Assembly (NCBI GenBank): GCA_018396795.1
Contig: JAGTRH010000003.1
Span: 1 to 10,885, forward strand
From: Candidatus Bathyarchaeota archaeon
Lineage (GTDB): Archaea > Thermoproteota > Bathyarchaeia > Bathyarchaeales > B26-1
Direction: 5' to 3'
Length of the DNA: 10,885 bases
Shown: piece by piece, positions 5,483 to 10,885 of the stretch
How positions within the stretch are numbered: the first letter of the stretch is position 1
Layout of the letters: each line of letters begins with the position of its first letter
Notes under the pieces: model-generated
Told to the model about the DNA's origin: nothing
What the model saw: the letters and a program-made list of their open reading frames with translations, nothing else
The model's database searches: none
Made by a program: the position numbers and the translations under genes

Positions 5483-5596
5483 ACAAAAAGGGGAAGTTGA
5501 CTTCGTCCTAAAGGAAGAGCCAAAAATAGAAGAGTTGATATAAGTAACCTAGCCACTGGAAGAGATGAAATCGACCTCAGCACGTCGAAGATTTAG
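5478..5596 (+). pseudogene. tail remnant of a DUF4143-type AAA ATPase
   Basis: Plus-strand reading from the HEPN junction gives GTQKGEVDFVLKEEPKIEEL then I and a stop at 5541. A neighbouring frame continues SNLATGRDEIDLSTSKI to a TAG at 5594. The combination G-x-E-V-D-F-V-L-K, K-I-x-E-L-I, then V-S/T-Y-x-x-x-x-D-E-I-D is the familiar end of archaeal AAA_14/DUF4143 ATPases, where it reads like a nuclease-fold strand. The ATPase domain itself is absent. A frameshift at about 5541 and loss of everything upstream mark it as a pseudogene. Confidence 0.55.
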
Positions 5597-5654
5597 CTGT
5601 TAGCATAATCCATTAGCCGATAGCATAAGACCGTATGCTTAACCCATAACCCTC

Positions 5655-6006
5655 ATTTGGCAAAACATCAAAGAGGAGTTTAATGCATAATTAGGGCGCA
5701 TCTTCGAGAATATATGCGCTGAAATTTTAACCGAGATGACGAAGAAAACCTCCTCCCCTACAAGTTGGCAAGATCGGAAAATGGTAGTAGAAAGAAACAA
5801 AAATAGACGTAGTAAGACTAGGAGGCCGAAAATACACAACCTGGAAGAAAGCATACAAGGCATAATAGCAAAAAAAAGAAGAAAAAGAAAAAATCAAAAA
5901 CGAAGGCTTTAAGGCTCTAGACCTCCAAGACATTGCGGAACTAAGAAACAAAAACAGGAACCTGCAGGCTCAACTATCCAATGCTATCATACAATGTTTT
6001 AGTTGA
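5655..6006 (+). pseudogene. frameshifted C-terminal part of an archaeal ATPase with DUF234 domain
   Basis: Pieces in successive frames line up with a DUF234 domain. Frame at 5655: IWQNIKEEFNA, a TAA, then LGRIFENICAEILTEM. Frame at 5753: LPYKLARSENGSRKKQK. Frame at 5803: KIDVVRLGGRKYTTWKKAY to a double stop at 5863-5868. Same frame from 5878 after an A-rich run: KIKNEGFKALDLQDIAEL, ending at a TGA at 6004-6006. The F-N-x-Y-L-G-R-x-F-E, L-P-Y-K and K-I-D-V-V signatures follow the family order. At least one in-frame stop and two frameshifts are needed, and the E-C-K-W segment expected after KIDVV is missing, so this is a decayed gene. Its N-terminal ATPase domain is absent. Confidence 0.55.
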
Positions 6007-6141
6007 GATTAATGTATAAGCGTAATGCCGTTCTGCCATTAAAATAATGAAAATGAAAGTGTGAAAGGTAAAGAAGACCAAGGAATAAAAGCAAATCCCA
6101 CTTTTAAGTTTAGGTTTCATTTCATTCATTCCGCAATAGTT

Positions 6142-6149
6142 TTTATAAT
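6142..6149 (+). promoter_or_regulatory. TATA box of the last vapBC operon
   Basis: TTTATAAT lies in an AT-rich stretch about 25 bases before an expected transcription start near 6172, which falls inside the inverted repeat described next. Confidence 0.5.
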
Positions 6150-6164
6150 TGAATCCGATATGTT

Positions 6165-6207
6165 AAAAAGTAATGTTTAAGTATTACTTTTTCAGTATTA
6201 CCTTTTT
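6165..6207 (+). promoter_or_regulatory. inverted repeat plus third half-site, likely VapB operator
   Basis: AAAAAGTAAT (6165-6174) and ATTACTTTTT (6183-6192) are a perfect ten-base inverted repeat separated by eight bases. A third near-copy, ATTACCTTTTT, follows at 6197-6207, giving two AGTATTAC-T direct repeats. The array covers the predicted transcription start and ends ten bases before the vapB ATG. This is where an RHH antitoxin, alone or with its toxin, would bind to repress the operon. Confidence 0.6.
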
Positions 6208-6216
6208 GGCGATATA

Positions 6217-6444
6217 ATGGTTTACGTAACTATATCAGCTAAGATTAATAAAGAGTTGCATGAGAAGCTAAAGAAATACGGGATTTCCGTAAGCAAGGTT
6301 GTTAGGAGGGCTCTTGAGGAGGAGGCTAGAAGAGCTGAGGAGGAAGAAGTTAAAAGAGCGCTTGAGAGGTTGGGAAGAATTTTAGTGAAGATGCCGCCTG
6401 AAGAGATTGCGAATTCAATAAGGGAGAGCCGCGAGGAGAGATGA
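6217..6444 (+). CDS. vapB: ribbon-helix-helix antitoxin VapB
   Basis: This 75-residue protein has the RHH start MVYVTISAKINKELHEKLKK and a second helix SVSKVVRRALEEEARRAEEE, then a C-terminal segment with KMPPEEIANSIRESREER that would bind the toxin. The long Glu- and Arg-rich helix is typical of crenarchaeal-type VapB. No strong ribosome site is seen before the ATG (GGCGAT only). The stop overlaps the toxin start as ATGA (6441-6444). The inverted-repeat array immediately upstream is the probable binding site for self-repression. Confidence 0.88.
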   Translation: MVYVTISAKINKELHEKLKKYGISVSKVVRRALEEEARRAEEEEVKRALERLGRILVKMPPEEIANSIRESREER

Positions 6445-6875
6445 AGCTTCTATTCGATGCATCTGCGCTTCTAAACATCATAAGGCTTCATGAGCATGAC
6501 GCCTATGAAATACTCCAAGGCAATTTAACTTTATCTCTCACAAAATACGAGGTTGGAAACGCATTATGGAAGGAAACCATGCTGCTGAAACGAATAAGCA
6601 TTGAAGAAGCTTTAGAGGCAATATCCCTCCTGGACAAGATCCTAAAAATAATGTCGGTGGCGGATCCTTTAAGCGGCGACACAGCTTTCAAGTTGGCATA
6701 TAATCTCCAAATAACATACTATGATGCGTCATATATTCTTGCGGCCGCTGAAAAAAACGCAAAGTTAGTAACAGATGATGCTAAATTAACCCGAAAGATA
6801 CAGGAGAACACTAGCATTATCACTGAAATATTGGGAAAGAAGCTTGAAATATCATCAAGCAATAAACTTTGTTAA
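6441..6875 (+). CDS. vapC: PIN-domain toxin VapC
   Basis: This 144-residue PIN ribonuclease has Asp6 (LLFDASALLNI), Glu37 (LTKYEVGNALW), Asp95 (TYYDASYILAA) and Asp112 (LVTDDAKL), a full catalytic set. The middle helices (ISIEEALEAISLLDKIL) and overall length are normal for VapC. It should cut RNA when freed from the VapB encoded just upstream, with which it shares a four-base ATGA overlap. GAGGAG at the end of vapB (about 6433-6438) can serve as its ribosome site. The last ten residues (LEISSSNKLC) look like an unstructured tail. Confidence 0.88.
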   Translation: MKLLFDASALLNIIRLHEHDAYEILQGNLTLSLTKYEVGNALWKETMLLKRISIEEALEAISLLDKILKIMSVADPLSGDTAFKLAYNLQITYYDASYILAAAEKNAKLVTDDAKLTRKIQENTSIITEILGKKLEISSSNKLC

Positions 6876-7141
6876 TTTTCAGTCTCTAACGTCAACTGAC
6901 CCATACTGAGATTGTTAAAAAGGAATTTCAAACCAAGGATTAGACTGAAATTACTACGCAAAAAATAAATAAAGTCGATATAATGCCATGAGAATTCTAG
7001 GGAGCCACTGTTAACGACTGCGTCTGATGTTTATGAGAGAGGTAGCCGTGCTTCTTCAATCGCCCTTGTTCTCTCTCTGGTTAAGTGTGACCATTTCTCT
7101 TAAATGTACCTCACCGCCTTACAGCAGCCTCTATATCATAG
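6876..7141 (+). other. gene-free boundary between the toxin island and metabolic genes
   Basis: No convincing gene is seen on either strand. A short plus frame around 7010-7100 reads LTTASDVYERGSRASSIALVL and then continues hydrophobic before a stop. It could be a scrap of a lost gene, but I cannot assign it. No tRNA-like cloverleaf or attachment-site repeat was found at this junction. Confidence 0.35.
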
Positions 7142-7187
7142 TTTTTAAAAATATTTAATTCACATACTATTTTAAAGAAGTTTGGAG
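7142..7187 (+). promoter_or_regulatory. promoter and ribosome site of the TIM-barrel gene
   Basis: TTTTTAAAAATATTTAA from 7142 is a good archaeal TATA region. The expected start is near 7174, and GGAG at 7184-7187 sits eight bases before ATG 7196. Confidence 0.5.
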
Positions 7188-7195
7188 AAACTAAA

Positions 7196-8059
7196 ATGTT
7201 TAAGCTGTCCATTATAAGCGACGAGGTTTCTCAAGATATAAGGTTTGCCGCCTCCTTTGCCAGAAAATTCAACCTTGACGGTCTAGAGATTAGAAGCGTT
7301 TGGGGTGAAAACCCGCAGAATCTTCTACCAAAAGTTAACGAAATAAGGAGAGTTCTATCTGAATACGGCTTAAAAGTTAGCGCAATATCTTCACCGCTAT
7401 TTAAGGCGGATATTGAAAGTGAAAGAGAGTTCAAGGAGCACTTAAACGTGTTAAGAAATTGTGTGGAATTAGCCAATAGGCTGGATGCCAAAATAATTAG
7501 GGGGTTCACGTTTTGGCGTAGGGGCAGACTGGAGGATTACATTGACCGAATAATTGAGAAATATCAGAAGCCATTAGAAATCCTAGAGGATGAAGATGCT
7601 ATTTTAGGAGTTGAAAATGAACCGTCAACATTCGTTGGCAATGGAAAAGAGATGGCAATTTTTCTATCACGCATCGATTCAAGTAAGATTAAGGCTGTAT
7701 GGGATCCGGGAAACGACATATTTGACCCTTCAGGCGAGGATCCCTACCCTGACGGATACAGACATATTAGAAACTGGATTGTTCACGTGCACGTAAAAGA
7801 TGGAGTGAGAAAGGGCAGAGATGGAAAACCCGAGTGGACAGCTATCGGCGAAGGTGAAGTGACCTATAGGGAGCAACTTAAGGCTCTAAAGGAGGATGGC
7901 TATGAGGGATACATCTCCCTAGAAACCCACTGGAGACCTAGGAGGAAGATTCCGGAAGAGAGCATCATAAGGCCTGGTGGGGAGGATTTCTCCCATGCCG
8001 GCGAAGAAGCATCGGAAATATGCATACGCAATCTTCTCCAAATATTAAGCAGCATATAG
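7196..8059 (+). CDS. sugar phosphate isomerase/epimerase-like TIM-barrel protein
   Basis: This 287-residue protein fits the xylose-isomerase-like TIM barrel family (PF01261 type). The N-terminus KLSIISDEVSQDI is followed by LDGLEIRSVWG (strand 2) and VSAISSPLF (strand 3). Metal-site residues appear in order at strand ends: Glu140 or Glu142 (GVENEPST), Asp170 (AVWDPGND), His197 and His199 (VHVHVKDG) and Glu243 (ISLETHW). Members isomerise or epimerise sugars and inositols, or dehydrate keto acids, using a divalent metal. The substrate cannot be read from sequence. ATG 7196 has GGAG eight bases upstream. A nitrilase-superfamily gene follows 75 bases later in the same direction and may work in the same degradation pathway. 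Confidence 0.85.
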   Translation: MFKLSIISDEVSQDIRFAASFARKFNLDGLEIRSVWGENPQNLLPKVNEIRRVLSEYGLKVSAISSPLFKADIESEREFKEHLNVLRNCVELANRLDAKIIRGFTFWRRGRLEDYIDRIIEKYQKPLEILEDEDAILGVENEPSTFVGNGKEMAIFLSRIDSSKIKAVWDPGNDIFDPSGEDPYPDGYRHIRNWIVHVHVKDGVRKGRDGKPEWTAIGEGEVTYREQLKALKEDGYEGYISLETHWRPRRKIPEESIIRPGGEDFSHAGEEASEICIRNLLQILSSI

Positions 8060-8134
8060 ATGGCTTCTACCTCAAAAATAAAGATTTAATTATTTTAAGA
8101 CCGATTAACCTTATCCTTTTCCGGAGATGCTCAT

Positions 8135-9166
8135 ATGGGTAAGATGGCGCGTATAGCCACTATCTGCCAAGCGGGCAATTTCCATAAGACTATTGAAGGA
8201 AATTTAAGGCATATCATGGGGCTCTTAGATATGACGCTTCAGCACCAGCCTGACCTGGTGTGTCTGCCAGAAGCCTTCGCAACAGCCTCAGTTGATAAAC
8301 CTCTTGAGGAAGTTGCTGAAGAGATACCTGGACCTATCATCGAAAACATTGCTAGGAAAGCGAGGGAATACAGCTCCTACATCATTTGCCCCCTCTACAC
8401 GAAGAGGGAAGGGAAAATATGGAACTCCGCGGTTATCATAGATAGGTCTGGGGAAATCTGCGGGATATACGATAAGATACATCCGGTTACATCCTCAAGC
8501 GATTATACAGTCTTCGAGGGAGGCGTCACACCGGGCAGCAAAATCCAAGCGTTCGATTTAGACTTTGGAAGAATCGGCATTCAAATATGCTTTGATATAG
8601 GTTTCACTAAAACTTGGGAGGCTTTAGCCCGGGAAAACGCCAAGATGGTTGTATGGTGCTCAGCATACAATGGAGGCTTCGCCCTGCAAGCATATGCTTA
8701 CCTCCACCATTACTATGTTGTATCTTCAGTTAGGACAGATAAGTCCAGAATAATTGACCCTTTAGGAAACATTCTTGATGAGACAGACGCATTAAAAAAC
8801 ATAGCCATCCGCGACATAAACCTAGACTTCGTAGTCTCACACTATGACTTCAACTACAGCATCCCGGATAGAATCATGAAGGCCTATCCTAACCGCGTAG
8901 AGGTGCGCTCAAAAAAGGACGATGCATTATTTCTCGTGGAGCCAACGGACCCGACAATAACGGTTGAGCATCTAAAAAGGGAGTTCAGCTTCGAATCTGC
9001 AGACGAATACCATCAGAGACACATACGTGCTTACCAGCATATCCACAAAGGTGAAAAGCCTCCCCCACAAAGAGCACCGCACGGAAAACGCTTGCAATAC
9101 TCTAAAACATCTGATGCAAACGCAGGCACCAACAGAACCTTCGAAAAGAGCAGCTCTAGAGATTAA
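8135..9166 (+). CDS. nitrilase-superfamily carbon-nitrogen hydrolase
   Basis: The Glu-Lys-Cys triad of the superfamily is present: Glu46 in LVCLPEAFAT, Lys114 in GIYDKIHPV and Cys152 in IGIQICFDIGF. These enzymes hydrolyse amides, nitriles or carbamoyl groups through a cysteine thioester. The core ends near residue 270. After it comes a tail of about 70 residues (EYHQRHIRAYQHIHKGEKPP, then polar, basic sequence) that is longer than usual and looks disordered. No signal peptide is seen, so it is cytoplasmic. ATG 8135 is supported by GGAG at 8123-8126. The 75-base gap to the TIM-barrel gene contains AT-rich TTTAATTATTTTAAG, so it may have its own promoter or be co-transcribed. Confidence 0.87.
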   Translation: MGKMARIATICQAGNFHKTIEGNLRHIMGLLDMTLQHQPDLVCLPEAFATASVDKPLEEVAEEIPGPIIENIARKAREYSSYIICPLYTKREGKIWNSAVIIDRSGEICGIYDKIHPVTSSSDYTVFEGGVTPGSKIQAFDLDFGRIGIQICFDIGFTKTWEALARENAKMVVWCSAYNGGFALQAYAYLHHYYVVSSVRTDKSRIIDPLGNILDETDALKNIAIRDINLDFVVSHYDFNYSIPDRIMKAYPNRVEVRSKKDDALFLVEPTDPTITVEHLKREFSFESADEYHQRHIRAYQHIHKGEKPPPQRAPHGKRLQYSKTSDANAGTNRTFEKSSSRD

Positions 9167-9180
9167 AACCTCTAGGTTTT
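9165..9180 (+). terminator. short perfect palindrome at the nitrilase stop codon
   Basis: AAAACCT-CT-AGGTTTT is a seven-base inverted repeat with a two-base centre that overlaps the TAA stop and ends in T4. It could be a weak terminator for the isomerase-nitrilase transcript or a protein-binding palindrome. The following 190 bases show nothing coding. Confidence 0.3.
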
Positions 9181-9319
9181 CCATCAGCTCTAACCATTTC
9201 TCGTTGCCTTATTCTCCAAGGTAAATAAATTAGAACAATATTTATGCAAGCTAGGATAGCGCGACTATGCAACTTTTTTACGGCAGATTGTGATTAGAAA
9301 ACAATTTAAAGATGAAAGA

Positions 9320-9363
9320 ACTTAAATAATCATATCTCATCTTTCTCCACGAAGTAAAAGAGG
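9320..9363 (+). promoter_or_regulatory. putative promoter and ribosome site of the radical SAM gene
   Basis: ACTTAAATAATCAT from about 9320 is TATA-like. It predicts a start near 9350, followed by AAAAGAGG at about 9356-9363, ten bases before ATG 9374. Confidence 0.4.
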
Positions 9364-9373
9364 CTTTAAGTCA

Positions 9374-10411
9374 ATGGGGTTTTACAGGGAAATCTTCTAT
9401 TGGCTTAAGCATTTGAGATTTTTCGATGTAAAATGCTCTTTATGGAGCACCTTAGAATTTGCGAGGGGAGAATTCTTTAAAAGAGAGAGGATGCCGCTCC
9501 CTAGGGTCGTTCAGTTAGAACCGACAACTAAATGTAACTTTGACTGCATTACATGTACCAGAAAAAGCCTGCCTAAATCAAGATTAAACAGAGATTTAAC
9601 CATTCAAGATTTCCATGCAATTTTAGGAAGGGTGCCCACATTAAAAGTTGTCAAGCTTCAGGGTTTAGGGGAACCATTAATGAACCAACATATTTGGGAG
9701 ATTTTAGAATATGGGAAAAGGAGGGGGATCAAGTTTCTAACCACAATAAATGGATCCTTGTTAAATCCACCTAACATTGTGAAACTGCTCAAATATTTTG
9801 ATTCAATATGCATATCAATCGACTCAATTAACCCTGAAACCTTCGAATATATTAGGAGAGGTGCAAAATACGAAGACATTATAAATAATCTTAAGTTACT
9901 GGTTGAAAATAAGAGAAAGTTTAAGGCGGCAACTGAGGTTGGAGTAAACTTTGTCGCATCCCATCTCAACTACCATGAAATACCTGACCTTTGTAGGCTA
10001 GGCTCAAAGTTAGGATTAAACTTCATTTATATAGTTGAGGTGGAAAATTGGGCAACCCCAGAAGAGAAAGAGTATCATCAACAATTTGAATTTATAAGGG
10101 AGGCTAGAAAGGTTAAAAGAAAGATTCGACGCCTAATTCTAGATGCAAGAAGATACGGGAAACTTCCCATATATCATGGGGATTCAAACAGAAGGAAACC
10201 GAAATGTTCATGGTGCTTTAACAAATGCTTCATCACCGTTGATGGATATGTAACACCATGCTGCATAAGAATGAACCCAAAAGTTTTTAATTTCGGCAAC
10301 ATTTTCGAGGAAAAATTCAATAATATATGGAACGGGGAGAAGATGAGAAAATTTCGGATCTCAATGATTAAAGATAAGGCTAACCCAATATGCGATCAAT
10401 GTCCAGATTGA
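9374..10411 (+). CDS. radical SAM protein with SPASM-type C-terminal cysteines
   Basis: This 345-residue protein has the radical SAM cluster motif CX3CX2C as CNFDCITC (Cys54, Cys58, Cys61), preceded by VVQLEPTTK. Next come the GLGEPLMN strand that contacts SAM and ICISIDSINPETFEYIRRG of the barrel. The C-terminus has cysteines at 278, 281, 285, 296/297, 340 and 343 (CSWCFNKC, VTPCCIRM, ICDQC), a SPASM or twitch layout that binds extra Fe-S clusters. Such enzymes mature peptides or proteins or modify cofactors. The substrate is unknown and no precursor peptide gene is evident nearby. The N-terminal 35 residues are aromatic and basic and may dock to a partner. The 3' end is followed closely by the DNA glycosylase gene. 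Confidence 0.87.
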   Translation: MGFYREIFYWLKHLRFFDVKCSLWSTLEFARGEFFKRERMPLPRVVQLEPTTKCNFDCITCTRKSLPKSRLNRDLTIQDFHAILGRVPTLKVVKLQGLGEPLMNQHIWEILEYGKRRGIKFLTTINGSLLNPPNIVKLLKYFDSICISIDSINPETFEYIRRGAKYEDIINNLKLLVENKRKFKAATEVGVNFVASHLNYHEIPDLCRLGSKLGLNFIYIVEVENWATPEEKEYHQQFEFIREARKVKRKIRRLILDARRYGKLPIYHGDSNRRKPKCSWCFNKCFITVDGYVTPCCIRMNPKVFNFGNIFEEKFNNIWNGEKMRKFRISMIKDKANPICDQCPD

Positions 10412-10458
10412 CTCGATTAATCCGTAAAAAAGTCCAAATGATAGAGGTCTCAGCGGCC

Positions 10459-10875
10459 ATGAAAACCCTGTCAAGAATCTTTTACGAAGGCGACCCCGCC
10501 ACAGTTGCAAGGGGACTTATTGGAAAATTGCTTGTAAGACGATTAGCAAGTCAAATTTTAATCGGGAAAATCGTTGAAGACGAAGCCTACTACGGTGAAG
10601 ACGACCCGGCCTCAAAAGCATATAAGGGAAGAAGAACCTTTAATGAACCCATGTTTCAAGAGGCTGGTAAAACATTTATTTATATGGTTCATGGAAACTG
10701 GCTTCTAAACATAGTGGCCCATCCGAAAGGCGACGCTGGCGCAGTCTTAATAAGGGCTTTGGAGCCCCTTGAAGGAATAGAAATCATGAAGAGGCATAGG
10801 CGCAGGGATGACGAATGCGTTGGAACCAGCGTACGGGAAGAGCGCACGGAGGCGCGAGGTGTCGGGAAGGAGTGA
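10459..10875 (+). CDS. 3-methyladenine DNA glycosylase (MPG/AAG family), abnormal C-terminus
   Basis: The conserved N-terminal and central parts of the alkyladenine glycosylase family (PF02245) are clear: VARGLIGKLLVRR, then IVEDEAYYGEDDPASKAYKG with the catalytic Glu in V-E-D-E-A-Y, TFIYMVHGNWLLNIVA, and AVLIRALEPLEGIEIMKR. These enzymes flip out and excise alkylated or deaminated purines. After MKRHRRRDDE the expected T-N-G-P-G-K-L-T-K-A-L-G-I segment is replaced by CVGTSVREERTEARGVGKE and a TGA. That leaves 138 residues instead of roughly 180-200. ATG 10459 follows AGAGGT at 10443-10448 and gives the usual start, while ATG 10390 would overlap the radical SAM gene. The last 85 bases are unusually GC-rich, so mutation, frameshift or assembly error is possible. 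Confidence 0.75.
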   Translation: MKTLSRIFYEGDPATVARGLIGKLLVRRLASQILIGKIVEDEAYYGEDDPASKAYKGRRTFNEPMFQEAGKTFIYMVHGNWLLNIVAHPKGDAGAVLIRALEPLEGIEIMKRHRRRDDECVGTSVREERTEARGVGKE

Positions 10876-10885
10876 AGAGCTGGGG

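Noticed and set aside
5207..5500. Plus-strand frame of 97 codons over the orphan nucleotidyltransferase
   Set aside because: It lies antisense to a gene with a clear GSX10DXD motif and to the HEPN remnant, and its peptide shows no family pattern.
5383..5583. Minus-strand frame of 66 codons upstream of the nucleotidyltransferase
   Set aside because: The HEPN tail is encoded in a different minus frame over the same bases; this one gives an unconserved hydrophobic peptide.
5639..5951. Minus-strand hydrophobic Phe- and Ser-rich frames
   Set aside because: They are the antisense of the A- and G-rich DUF234 remnant, which explains their composition; no start signals.
6876..7195. Possible tRNA, attachment site or CRISPR repeat at the edge of the toxin island
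   Set aside because: No cloverleaf, CCA-type end, or repeated spacer-sized units could be found by eye; the stretch is simply unassigned.

Overview
The window looks archaeal, most likely from a thermophilic or mesophilic member of the TACK group (a Bathyarchaeia-like lineage is my guess, not proven). Genes are preceded by TATA-like boxes roughly 25 bases before a short leader or a GGTGA/GGAG ribosome site. PIN, HEPN and MNT toxin-antitoxin families are packed together. Start codons include TTG and probably CTG.

Positions 1 to about 6,900 form a toxin-antitoxin island. In order it holds: a PIN-domain protein with an upstream partner cut by the window edge; an AbrB-type VapB with an internally shortened VapC; a ribbon-helix-helix VapB with a complete VapC; a two-gene unit of an RHH-DUF5678 protein and a retropepsin-like aspartic protease; an MntA-HepT pair; an AbrB-type VapB with a VapC that appears to start at CTG; a minus-strand orphan nucleotidyltransferase; and a further RHH VapB with a VapC. 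In each two-gene unit the first gene's end touches or overlaps the second gene's start, mostly as ATGA, TTGA or CTGA, which suggests translational coupling.

Between the orphan nucleotidyltransferase and the last VapBC pair lies a gene graveyard (5375-6006). It contains the last 35 residues of a HEPN protein on the minus strand, joined back to back with the tail of a DUF4143-type ATPase on the plus strand. A frameshifted DUF234-type ATPase C-terminus follows. This looks like a deletion that removed the 5' parts of two divergent genes and left the HEPN partner's nucleotidyltransferase alone. A fainter membrane-protein-like remnant may lie at 1449-1654.

From about 7,196 the content changes to ordinary metabolic and repair genes on the plus strand: a xylose-isomerase-like TIM-barrel protein, a nitrilase-superfamily hydrolase, a radical SAM/SPASM protein, and a 3-methyladenine DNA glycosylase whose C-terminus looks abnormal at the window end.

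The most novel candidate is the RHH-DUF5678 plus retropepsin pair (2612-3390). It has the layout of a toxin-antitoxin operon but a protease in the toxin position. No tRNA, rRNA, CRISPR array or recognisable transposase was seen.
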